This document shows positions 1 through 6,998 of a stretch of DNA of 8,997 nucleotides, one piece after another. Each line of letters starts with the position of its first letter. Position 1 is the first letter of the stretch. The position numbers were made by a program, and so were the translations under genes. Under the pieces are notes generated by a model that saw only the letters and a list, made by a program, of their open reading frames with translations, had not been told where the DNA came from and ran no database searches. This stretch comes from Comamonadaceae bacterium (GTDB lineage Bacteria; Pseudomonadota; Gammaproteobacteria; Burkholderiales; Burkholderiaceae_C), in NCBI GenBank assembly GCA_947461325.1, contig CANHLD010000064.1, positions 1 through 8,997 on the forward strand, written 5' to 3'.

Positions 1-897
1 AAGAAAAGCATTCAAGCGGTCGGTCATGAAGCCAAGGCCATGCTCGGCAAAGTGCCCGGCAACATCGAAGCCATCCGCCCTATGAAAGACGGCGTGATCG
101 CCGACTTCACCGTCACCGAGCAAATGCTCAAGCAATTCATCAAGATGGTGCACCCGCGCTCGCTGCTCAAACCCAGCCCGCGCATCATCATTTGCGTGCC
201 CTGTGGCTCTACACAAGTAGAACGCCGTGCTATTCGCGAATCCGCCTTGGGCGCGGGCGCTTCCGAGGTCTACCTGATTGAAGAACCCATGGCCGCGGCC
301 ATCGGCGCCGGTCTGCCTGTCAGTGACGCCAGCGGCTCTATGGTGGTCGATATCGGCGGCGGCACCACCGAAGTTGGCGTCATTTCTCTGGGCGGCATGG
401 TCTACAAAGGCAGTGTGCGCGTCGGCGGTGACAAGTTTGACGAGGCCATCATCAATTACATCCGCCGCAACTACGGCATGCTGATCGGCGAGCCCACAGC
501 CGAGGCCATCAAAAAACAAATCGGTTCTGCGTTCCCTGGTAGCGAAGTGCGCGAAATGGAAGTCAAAGGCCGCAATTTGTCCGAAGGTGTGCCGCGTTCG
601 TTCACCATTTCTTCCAACGAAATTTTGGAAGCGCTGACCGATCCGCTGAACAACATTGTGTCTGCGGTGAAAAACGCGCTGGAGCAAACCCCGCCCGAAC
701 TCGGCGCTGACATCGCCGAGCGCGGCATGATGTTGACCGGCGGTGGCGCTTTGCTGCGTGACCTTGACCGTTTGATGGCCGAGGAAACCGGTTTGCCAGT
801 GCTGGTCGCCGAAGACCCGCTGACCTGTGTGGTGCGCGGTTGCGGGCTGGCGCTCGAACGTATGGAGCGGCTGGGCTCTATCTTTACCAGCGAATAA
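1..897 (+). CDS. mreB: Rod shape-determining protein MreB, 5'-truncated by the window edge
   Basis: Bacterial actin that polymerises on the inner membrane and organises lateral cell-wall synthesis. The reading frame is open from base 1 (K-K-S-I-Q-A-V-G-H-E-A-K), so the first in-window ATG at 40 is not the start. 298 residues are visible; the family has about 347, so roughly 50 N-terminal residues are missing, including the first phosphate loop. Visible actin-fold motifs are the second phosphate motif VVDIGGGTTEVGVISLGG (DIGGG near base 349), the EEPMAAAIGAGLPV segment, and the adenosine motif MLTGGGALLRDLDRL near the C-terminus. The sequence is very close to textbook MreB with no gaps. It ends in TAA immediately followed by the ATG of mreC, so it is the first visible gene of the mreBCD-mrdA operon. 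Promoter and upstream gene lie outside the window. Confidence 0.98.
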   Translation, partial: KKSIQAVGHEAKAMLGKVPGNIEAIRPMKDGVIADFTVTEQMLKQFIKMVHPRSLLKPSPRIIICVPCGSTQVERRAIRESALGAGASEVYLIEEPMAAAIGAGLPVSDASGSMVVDIGGGTTEVGVISLGGMVYKGSVRVGGDKFDEAIINYIRRNYGMLIGEPTAEAIKKQIGSAFPGSEVREMEVKGRNLSEGVPRSFTISSNEILEALTDPLNNIVSAVKNALEQTPPELGADIAERGMMLTGGGALLRDLDRLMAEETGLPVLVAEDPLTCVVRGCGLALERMERLGSIFTSE

Positions 898-1812
898 ATG
901 CCACTCGGCTCGCTGGATCGCTCGCCACCGCCTTTTTTCAAGCAAGGCACTTCGGCGCTGACGAAACTGCTTTTTTTCAGCACACTGTCTTGCGGGCTGA
1001 TGTTTGCAGACCAGTACTACAACATTGTTCAACCAGCCCGCTGGGCCTTGTCACTGATCGTCTACCCGGTTCAGTGGGTGGCACTCAGGCCGCAGGTCTT
1101 GTGGACTCATGTAGACGATGTGTTCGAGAGCAAACAAGAGGCCTTGAGCGTGGCTGAAGCATCCCGTGCCAAATTGCTGGCGCAAGCCGTCAGCGCCAGT
1201 CAGGTCGAGCAACTCAAACTTGAAAACACCCATTTGCGTAATTTGTTGGATTTGAAGCAACGCAATCCGACACCGGCCATGGCGGCAGAAGTCATTTACG
1301 AAGCAGCCGATCCGTTCACCCGCAAAATGATTTTGAACAAAGGTGCCACGCAAGGCATACAAACCAGTTCGCCTGTGATGGACGACCAAGGCATACTGGG
1401 TCAGGTCACCCGGGTGCATCCCTTGGTCAGCGAGATCACACTCGTGACGGACAGGGAACACTCCATCCCGGTGCTCAATACGCGCACCGGTGCACGCGGC
1501 GTGGCCTTTGGTGAGTCCGATGGCGCCCCTTTGCTTGAGTTGCGCTACATGGCCACCAATGCCGACATTGAAGAAGGCGATGTGTTGACCACCAGTGGCG
1601 TTGACGGCATTTACCCGCCAGGCATACCGGTGGCCAAAGTGGTCAAGGTTGAACGCCGCGCCGATTCTGTGTTCGCCCGCATTTTGTGTGAGTCTCTTGC
1701 GCGTGTGCAGGGGGCGCGTCATGTCATGGTGCTTGAGCCGGTCAAGTTATCTTTGCCTGATTTCAAAGAATTGCCTCCGCCAGCGCATCCACCCGTCAAA
1801 GGAAGCCGATGA
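898..1812 (+). CDS. mreC: Rod shape-determining protein MreC
   Basis: Bitopic inner-membrane protein of the elongasome; its periplasmic part binds and activates PBP2. The 304 residues show a short basic/proline-rich cytoplasmic N-terminus (MPLGSLDRSPPPFF), one membrane helix at about 21-37, a coiled coil at about 72-121 (LKLENTHLRNLLDLKQ), and the double beta-barrel domain from about 128 to 285 with the conserved TSGVDGIYPPGIPVAKV at 232-248. A proline-rich tail ends the protein. The start is the ATG touching the mreB stop; no convincing Shine-Dalgarno precedes it, so translation probably depends on ribosomes finishing mreB. It overlaps mreD by ATGA. Family assignment is firm, from domain order, motifs and operon position. 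Confidence 0.97.
   Translation: MPLGSLDRSPPPFFKQGTSALTKLLFFSTLSCGLMFADQYYNIVQPARWALSLIVYPVQWVALRPQVLWTHVDDVFESKQEALSVAEASRAKLLAQAVSASQVEQLKLENTHLRNLLDLKQRNPTPAMAAEVIYEAADPFTRKMILNKGATQGIQTSSPVMDDQGILGQVTRVHPLVSEITLVTDREHSIPVLNTRTGARGVAFGESDGAPLLELRYMATNADIEEGDVLTTSGVDGIYPPGIPVAKVVKVERRADSVFARILCESLARVQGARHVMVLEPVKLSLPDFKELPPPAHPPVKGSR
1798..1805 (+). promoter_or_regulatory. Ribosome binding site of mreD
   Basis: AAAGGAAG, inside the last codons of mreC, lies upstream of two adjacent ATG codons at 1809 and 1812. From AAGGA the gap is 5 nt to the first ATG and 8 nt to the second, so the true start could be either; they differ by one residue. The first is used here because it gives the ATGA overlap with the mreC stop. 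Confidence 0.6.
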
Positions 1813-2342
1813 TGATCATGCCGCGTGGCCAGCAACTGCTGTTGCCTGTCAGCCCTTTGTTCATGCTGATCACCATGGTGATTGCCTTGCTGATGGATAT
1901 GTTTCAAAGCATGGCTTGGTTGGGCAATGCCGCATGGGCGCCGGACTGGTTGGCCTTGGTGCTGGTGTTTTGGGCGATTCACCAACCGTTGAAAGTTGGT
2001 GTGGGTGTGGCTTTCATGTTGGGCTTGCTGACCGATGTGCATCAAACATCCTTGCTCGGCCAACATGCGCTGACCTACACGGTGCAAGGCTATTTAGCCA
2101 CCATGATTCACCGTCGCATTTTGTGGTTTGATGTGCCGTCTCAGGCATTGCAGGTGCTGCCTGTGTTCATGGCGGCACAACTTCTGGAACTATCTGTCAG
2201 GATTGCTGCTGGCGGCTTGTTTCCCGGCTGGTCATTCATGGCACCGCCTTTGCTGCAAGCCGCTATGTGGCCGGTGATCACAGTGATACTGCTCGCGCCG
2301 CAACGCCGCGCTCCGGATCCAGATAAACACAGGCCGTTATGA
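1809..2342 (+). CDS. mreD: Rod shape-determining protein MreD
   Basis: Small polytopic inner-membrane protein of the elongasome that works with MreC and PBP2. The 177 residues are strongly hydrophobic, with about five to six membrane segments (roughly 13-32, 44-58, 62-76, 86-100, 115-135, 143-163). The MreD signature GLLTDVHQTSLLGQHAL is at 72-88. Length is slightly above the common 160-170. It overlaps mreC by ATGA at its start and mrdA by ATGA at its end, which points to tight translational coupling and fixed stoichiometry. MreD sequences vary widely, so the call leans partly on the gene order, but the signature and topology agree. Confidence 0.95.
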   Translation: MMIMPRGQQLLLPVSPLFMLITMVIALLMDMFQSMAWLGNAAWAPDWLALVLVFWAIHQPLKVGVGVAFMLGLLTDVHQTSLLGQHALTYTVQGYLATMIHRRILWFDVPSQALQVLPVFMAAQLLELSVRIAAGGLFPGWSFMAPPLLQAAMWPVITVILLAPQRRAPDPDKHRPL

Positions 2343-4327
2343 GTCTGCTGCGAAACGTCGAATACGATCTTCGACGCTTTCGGGCGCGGATTTTTGTCGC
2401 TACTTTCGTTGTGCTGGTGGCCTTTGGACTGCTTTGCCTGCGCTTGGTGTATTTGCAGTTGTGGCGTTACCAGGACTTAAACGCTCAAGCTGAGAGCAAC
2501 CGCACAGCCATTGTCCCCATCGTGCCTAACCGCGGCGTCATCATGGACCGCAACGGTATTGTGTTGGCCACCAATTACTCAGCTTACACGCTGGAGATCA
2601 CGCCCTCTAAAATTGTTGAACCGTTGGATGAGGTGATTGAAAAACTGTCCGAGCTCATCGATATTCAAGGCCGGGATAAACGGCGTTTTCGCAAAATGCG
2701 CGAAGAATCTAAAAGCTTTGAGTCCGTGCCTATTCGCACGCGTTTAAGCGATGAAGAAGTCGCACGTTTTGCGGCGCAACGCTATCGCTTCCCCGGTGTT
2801 GAAATCCGCGCGCGTTTGTTTCGCAACTACCCCTATAACGAACTCGCCAGTCACGTCATCGGCTACATAGGCCGTATCAACCAGTCCGAAAAAGAAAAAC
2901 TCGAAGAACAGGAAAACGTCGGCAACTACCGGGGTACAGACTACATCGGCAAACTCGGTGTCGAGCAAAGTTACGAGCGGCAATTGCATGGGCAAACCGG
3001 CGTGCATGAGATGGAAACCTCGGCCGGCGGTCGCGCTGTGCGCCGCCTGCGCAGCAGTCCAGCGACACCGGGAAACACGGTCGCTTTGTCTATTGACATC
3101 AAGCTGCAGCAATTGGTCGAGGACATGTACGGTGCGAGACGTGGCGCACTGGTGGCGATTGATCCCAGCAACGGCGAGGTGCTGGCTTTTGTCAGCAAGC
3201 CCACTTTTGATCCCAACTTGTTTGTCGAGGGGATTGATGTGGACAACTGGCAAAAACTCAATGAGTCGCCTGACAAACCTTTGCTCAACCGGGCCTTGCG
3301 CGGCACCTACCCACCGGGCTCCACCTACAAGCCGTTCATGTCGTTAGCGGCGTTGAACACTGGCAAACGAAATTCCTCACAAGTCATTTACGACCCCGGT
3401 TTTTTCATGTTCGGCAACCATAAATTCCGCGATGACAAAGAAGGCGGCCATGGCTCGGTAGACATGTACAAATCTATTGTGCAGTCTTGCGACACCTACT
3501 ACTACCTGCTCGCGCGCGACATGGGCGTGGATTTGATTTATGAGCAAATGAAACCACTGGGCTTTGGGCAGTTAACCGGTATTGACATACAAGGAGAATC
3601 GCGCGGCATCTTGCCCTCTACAGAATGGAAGCAAAACGCCTACAAGCGAGCCGAGCAAAAACGCTGGTACTCAGGTGAAACCATTTCACTAGGTATTGGC
3701 CAGGGCTACAACAGCTTCACCATGCTGCAACTCGCGCAAGCCATGGCCATCATCGCCAGCAGCGGATACCGCAGTAAACCGCATTTGGTGCGCGAAGTTA
3801 TTGACATTGAAACCAAAGAAAAACAAGTCGTAGTCAAAGACCCGCCTCAGTTGATGGGCTATAAACCTGAAGACATGGACGTGATCCGCAAAGCCATGAT
3901 CGGCGTTAACTTGGAGGGCACGTCTGCAAGCAGTTTTATCGGTGCGGAATACACCAGTGCCGGTAAAACCGGAACTGCGCAGGTGTTCACCATCAAACAA
4001 AACGAAAAATATGTGGCGGGAAAAATTGATGAGCGTTTGCGGGATCACGCATTGTTCATCGCATTTGCACCTGCCGAAGATCCGAAAGTGGCTTTGGCCA
4101 TGGTGGTGGAGAACGCCGGTTTCGGTGCGCAAAGCGCAGCCCCGATTGCCCGGCGTGTGTTTGATTACATACTGCTGGGTTTATATCCCTCGCTGGAAGA
4201 CTTGGAAGCGGTGCGTGTCGGTCAGGCTACGCGTCCAATTGGCAAGCGCCGCCCTGCTGCCACTGTGCCTTGGCCGCCAAAGCCTATCAACGTGCCTGCT
4301 GAGCCGACCGCGGAAGAAGAGCCCTGA
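2339..4327 (+). CDS. mrdA: Penicillin-binding protein 2, elongasome transpeptidase
   Basis: Class B penicillin-binding protein that cross-links new peptidoglycan along the side wall with RodA. The 662 residues comprise a short cytoplasmic N-terminus, one membrane anchor at about 18-38 (ARIFVATFVVLVAFGLLCL), the dimerisation/pedestal domain (VPNRGVIMDRNG at 62-73) and a transpeptidase domain from about 240. Catalytic motifs are all intact: S-T-Y-K at 328-331 with nucleophile Ser328, S-C-D at 383-385 (PBP2 has S-x-D where other PBPs have S-x-N), and K-T-G-T at 543-546. These positions nearly match E. coli PBP2 (Ser330). The C-terminus carries a proline-rich tail after about 640. The start overlaps the mreD stop by ATGA. 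The gene ends 3 bp from the convergent permease gene, and rodA does not follow. Confidence 0.97.
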   Translation: MSLLRNVEYDLRRFRARIFVATFVVLVAFGLLCLRLVYLQLWRYQDLNAQAESNRTAIVPIVPNRGVIMDRNGIVLATNYSAYTLEITPSKIVEPLDEVIEKLSELIDIQGRDKRRFRKMREESKSFESVPIRTRLSDEEVARFAAQRYRFPGVEIRARLFRNYPYNELASHVIGYIGRINQSEKEKLEEQENVGNYRGTDYIGKLGVEQSYERQLHGQTGVHEMETSAGGRAVRRLRSSPATPGNTVALSIDIKLQQLVEDMYGARRGALVAIDPSNGEVLAFVSKPTFDPNLFVEGIDVDNWQKLNESPDKPLLNRALRGTYPPGSTYKPFMSLAALNTGKRNSSQVIYDPGFFMFGNHKFRDDKEGGHGSVDMYKSIVQSCDTYYYLLARDMGVDLIYEQMKPLGFGQLTGIDIQGESRGILPSTEWKQNAYKRAEQKRWYSGETISLGIGQGYNSFTMLQLAQAMAIIASSGYRSKPHLVREVIDIETKEKQVVVKDPPQLMGYKPEDMDVIRKAMIGVNLEGTSASSFIGAEYTSAGKTGTAQVFTIKQNEKYVAGKIDERLRDHALFIAFAPAEDPKVALAMVVENAGFGAQSAAPIARRVFDYILLGLYPSLEDLEAVRVGQATRPIGKRRPAATVPWPPKPINVPAEPTAEEEP

Positions 4328-4330
4328 GAG

Positions 4331-5089
4331 CTAAACAAACCATGCGTCGCGCGCAGTCTTGAATGCCAGCGCAGCCACCACCAGAATGAACAGCCAGCGC
4401 ACAAACACCGCGCCGTGTTTCAAGGCCATGCGACTGCCCAACAAGCTGCCAGCCACGTTCGCCAGTGCCAGTGGTATGCCTAAATGCCACCACACATGGC
4501 CTTGTGAGGACAGCAAAATAACCGCAGCCAAATTGCTGAACAGGTTCAACACCTTGCTGTGAGCCGAGGCTTGTAAAAAATCAAAGCCCAACACCTTGAC
4601 CAGTAAAAACACCAGAAAGCTGCCGGTGCCGGGGCCAAAAAAACCATCGTAAAAACCGATGATCGCACCGATGGCCGCCATGTAAACCGCTTGTTTGCGC
4701 GGCGCGAACCGAGGGGCGTGCTCTTGACCGAGTTGTTTGTTCCACAAGGTGTAGCCGAGCAAGCCGATCAATAGCGCGGGCAATGCCTGCCGCAAATACT
4801 GTGGCGACACCAAGGTCAGCAAATACGCACCGGCCCAAGAGCCGACAAACGCCATCAGGCTGGCCACCAACAAAGCGCGCCAAGCCAGTTGCACCCGCCG
4901 GTTGTATTGCCATGCGGCAAAAAGGGTTCCCCATACGGAAGCGGATTTGTTGGTGCCCAGCAAAGTGGCCGGGTGTGCGTTCGGGTAGGTGGCGAACAAG
5001 GCGGGCACCAGTATCAGGCCGCCGCCGCCGACCACCGCGTCAACAAAGCCGGCCAGCGCCGACATCAGGCTGACCAGCACTATGTCCAT
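4331..5089 (-). CDS. TauE/SafE-family permease, YfcA-like
   Basis: Predicted inner-membrane transporter of the TauE/SafE (DUF81) family, whose studied members move sulfonates, sulfite or other small organic anions, usually outward. The 252 residues form about seven to eight hydrophobic segments. The family's internal duplication is visible: first half GFVDAVVGGGGLILVPAL at 14-31, second half GFYDGFFGPGTGSF at 145-158, followed by the SAHSKVLNLFSNLAAV helix. From memory these motifs match E. coli YfcA closely; the substrate cannot be read from sequence. The start ATG is preceded by AAAGGGTGA. The gene is convergent with mrdA and lies downstream, on the same strand, of the mmsA-GMC operon, separated from it by a structured non-coding stretch with a terminator. 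It may therefore be expressed alone or by readthrough. Confidence 0.9.
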   Translation of the reverse strand: MDIVLVSLMSALAGFVDAVVGGGGLILVPALFATYPNAHPATLLGTNKSASVWGTLFAAWQYNRRVQLAWRALLVASLMAFVGSWAGAYLLTLVSPQYLRQALPALLIGLLGYTLWNKQLGQEHAPRFAPRKQAVYMAAIGAIIGFYDGFFGPGTGSFLVFLLVKVLGFDFLQASAHSKVLNLFSNLAAVILLSSQGHVWWHLGIPLALANVAGSLLGSRMALKHGAVFVRWLFILVVAALAFKTARDAWFV

Positions 5090-5090
5090 T

Positions 5091-5099
5091 TCACCCTTT
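5091..5099 (-). promoter_or_regulatory. Ribosome binding site of the TauE/SafE permease gene
   Basis: On the minus strand AAAGGGTGA ends one base before the ATG and resembles the consensus AAGGAGGTGA with one base missing. It supports the start at 5089. It lies just downstream of the T-run of the intrinsic terminator, leaving about 10 bases between terminator and binding site. Confidence 0.55.
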
Positions 5100-5108
5100 G
5101 TTCAGTCG

Positions 5109-5137
5109 AAAAAAAAGCACCGTTGTGCAGTGCTTTT
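5109..5137 (-). terminator. Rho-independent terminator, minus strand
   Basis: On the minus strand the perfect 8-bp stem AAAAGCAC / GTGCTTTT (5137-5130 with 5120-5113) encloses a 9-nt loop and runs into a tract of eight T (5116-5109). On the plus strand the tail is only four T followed by CTC, so the minus strand is the functional direction. It lies about 140 bp after the GMC gene stop and 20 bp before the permease start codon. It most likely ends the mmsA-GMC transcript or a small RNA, and may attenuate permease transcription. The stem has only 3-4 GC pairs, so efficiency may be moderate. Confidence 0.7.
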
Positions 5138-5253
5138 CTCATACGACGTTTGCCACCTTGTGGAGGCCCCGCTTGTTTTGTCTCCCCTGACCCTCGCAGG
5201 CCGAGCTTTGACAGCCCGGCTATGAGTGAGCGAACTGTAGGTCAAAGACAGTC
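5138..5253 (-). ncRNA. Candidate structured RNA (3' UTR, small RNA or permease leader)
   Basis: Reading the minus strand in order: hairpin GACTGT/ACAGTT (5253-5248 with 5238-5233, includes one G-U); then CTCATA (5226-5221), which can pair with TATGAG at 5143-5138; enclosed by that pair, an 8-bp hairpin GCCGGGCT/AGCTCGGC (5220-5213 with 5207-5200, one G-U, loop GTCAA) and a hairpin at 5167-5152 (GCC-CC / GG-GGC with one mismatch, or CCAC/GTGG). The terminator stem starts directly after TATGAG. The two G-U pairs become A-C mismatches on the other strand, which favours the minus strand. No clear promoter was seen for an independent RNA, and no known RNA family was recognised. The pairing was done by eye, without energy calculation or comparative support. 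Confidence 0.35.
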
Positions 5254-5278
5254 TGTGTAAGCCTAGGAATTACCCGCA
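5254..5278. other. Short spacer after the GMC stop with CCTAGG palindrome
   Basis: Contains CCTAGG at 5262-5267 beside AATTACCC. No promoter hexamers of good quality are seen on either strand. Nothing further can be assigned. Confidence 0.3.
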
Positions 5279-6997
5279 TCAGCCCAAGGCATCCAAGGCC
5301 AGCAGTTCGGCGGCACGTTCTGCAATCATCAACACAGGACTGTTGGTGTTGCCGCTGGTGATGCTGGGCATCACAGACGCATCGGCGATGCGAAGACCGC
5401 GTACCAAGCTGCCGCGCCCGTCGCGCACCCGCAATTCGCTGTCGACCACTGCCAGCGGGTCGTCCAAGTGCCCCATGCGCGCGGTACCGACCGGGTGAAA
5501 AATCGTGGTGCCAATGTCACCGGCCAAGCGCGCGAGTTCATCGTCGGTTTGAAATTGCGTGCCCGGTTTCCATTCCTCGGGCTGGTAGGGGGCCAAAGCC
5601 GGTTGCGCCGCGATGCGCCGGGTCACGCGCAAAGAGTCTGCGGCGACACGCCGGTCTTCGTCGGTGGACAAATAATTTGGTGCGATCAATGGCGCGGCTT
5701 TGAAATCCGCACTTTGAATGTTCACTGTACCGCGGCTGCTGGGATTCAGGTTGCAAACGCTGGCGGTGAATGCGGGAAAGCTGTGCAGCGGTTCACCGAA
5801 CGCGTCCAAGCTGAGCGGTTGCACGTGGTATTCGATGTTCGGCCAGGGCTGCGACGGGTCGCTGCGGGTGAACGCACCGAGTTGTGACGGCGCCATGCTC
5901 ATCGGGCCGCTACGGTGTAACAGGTATTCCAAACCGATGGCGGCCTTGCCCCACCAGCTGTTGGCCATGGTGTTCAAAGTTTTCACACCTTTGACTTTGA
6001 ACACCGCGCGGATTTGCAAATGGTCTTGCAGATTGGCACCCACACCCGGCAGATCAACCACTGGTTTGATGCCGTGTTGTTGCAGCAGAGCTGCCGGGCC
6101 AATGCCTGAGAGTTGCAGCAATTGCGGCGTGCCTATGGCGCCGGCACACAGCACCACCGATTGGCGCGCCACCGCTTGCACACGCTCTTTGCCGTTCCAC
6201 ACGTCCACACCAGTGCAGGCGATGCTGCCGTCGGCTTGCGTGTCTATTTGCAGTTTGGTCACTTGAGCAGCGGTCCACATTTCAAAATTCGGTCGGCCAT
6301 AGCAAGTGGGCCGCAAAAACGCTTTGGCTGTGTTCCAGCGCCAGCCGCTTTTCTGGTTCACTTCAAAGTAGCTGACGCCTTCGTTAGAGCCCCGGTTGAA
6401 ATCATCGGTCGCGGGAATACCGGCTTGCACAGCGGCTTGCGCGAACGCGTCCAGCACGTCCCAGCGCAAGCGCTGTTTCTCGATGCGCCATTCGCCGCCC
6501 GCGTTGCGGTGGCGCAAAGTCTGGTGATAAATGCTTTGGCCTTGTTTCACCACTTCAGACGGTGTGCCTTTGGCGCCGTGTAGTTCGTTGGCACCGAGGT
6601 AATGGTCTTCGTGCATTTTGAAATACGGCAGACTGTGTTCCCAACTCCAACGAGCGTCGCCGGTGATGGCCGCCCATTGGTCGTAATCGCGCGACTGGCC
6701 GCGCATGTAAATCATGCCGTTGATGCTGGAGCAGCCGCCCAATACCTTGCCGCGCGGGTAGCGCAAGCGGCGGCCGTTCAGCCCATCAGCGGGCTCAGTC
6801 TGGTACAGCCAATCGGTGCGCGGATTGCCTATGCAATACAAATAGCCGACCGGAATATGCACCCAGTGGTAATCGTCTTTGCGCCCGGCTTCGATCAGCA
6901 ACACTCGCTTGGACGCGTCTGCACTCAAGCGGTTGGCCAGCAGACAACCGGCGGTGCCCGCGCCGATGATGATGTAGTCGAAGGTGGTGTCGTTCAT
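5279..6997 (-). CDS. GMC-family FAD-dependent dehydrogenase (choline dehydrogenase-like; possibly 3-hydroxypropionate dehydrogenase)
   Basis: Flavoprotein that oxidises an alcohol or hydroxy acid to the aldehyde. Over 572 residues it shows the N-terminal FAD-binding G-A-G-T-A-G (12-17), the first GMC signature RGKVLGGCSSINGMIYMRG (82-100), the second signature GAIGTPQLLQLSGIG (286-300), and the C-terminal catalytic pair His501 (TIFHPVGTARMG) and Asn552 (SGNTNSP). Length and layout match choline-dehydrogenase-like GMC enzymes. The frame stays open for 82 more codons upstream, but that stretch overlaps mmsA, is cysteine- and arginine-rich and is not GMC-like. The start MNDTTFDYIIIGAG at 6997 is therefore chosen. 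It begins 1 bp after the mmsA stop with no clear ribosome binding site, so it is probably coupled. Known 3-hydroxypropionate dehydrogenases (HpdH) are GMC proteins paired with MmsA, so that role is plausible; the substrate is inferred only. Confidence 0.93.
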   Translation of the reverse strand: MNDTTFDYIIIGAGTAGCLLANRLSADASKRVLLIEAGRKDDYHWVHIPVGYLYCIGNPRTDWLYQTEPADGLNGRRLRYPRGKVLGGCSSINGMIYMRGQSRDYDQWAAITGDARWSWEHSLPYFKMHEDHYLGANELHGAKGTPSEVVKQGQSIYHQTLRHRNAGGEWRIEKQRLRWDVLDAFAQAAVQAGIPATDDFNRGSNEGVSYFEVNQKSGWRWNTAKAFLRPTCYGRPNFEMWTAAQVTKLQIDTQADGSIACTGVDVWNGKERVQAVARQSVVLCAGAIGTPQLLQLSGIGPAALLQQHGIKPVVDLPGVGANLQDHLQIRAVFKVKGVKTLNTMANSWWGKAAIGLEYLLHRSGPMSMAPSQLGAFTRSDPSQPWPNIEYHVQPLSLDAFGEPLHSFPAFTASVCNLNPSSRGTVNIQSADFKAAPLIAPNYLSTDEDRRVAADSLRVTRRIAAQPALAPYQPEEWKPGTQFQTDDELARLAGDIGTTIFHPVGTARMGHLDDPLAVVDSELRVRDGRGSLVRGLRIADASVMPSITSGNTNSPVLMIAERAAELLALDALG

Positions 6998-6998
6998 G

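Noticed and set aside
381..385. PBP2 S-C-D in place of the S-x-N motif as a possible active-site change
   Set aside because: S-x-D is the normal form in PBP2 orthologues such as E. coli MrdA, so it is not an anomaly. The coordinates here are residue numbers in the protein, at about bases 3485-3493.
1051..1722. Long minus-strand open frame inside mreC (223 codons)
   Set aside because: It is the shadow of mreC: histidine- and glutamine-rich translation without family likeness, fully overlapped by a firmly identified gene.
5113..5137. Terminator read in the plus direction
   Set aside because: The plus-strand tail is only four T then CTC, and no plus-strand gene ends nearby; the minus strand has eight T and a plausible upstream operon.
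5468..6583. Several long plus-strand open frames opposite the GMC gene
   Set aside because: Antisense shadows of a GC-rich coding sequence; translations show no domain and the opposite frame has complete GMC motifs.
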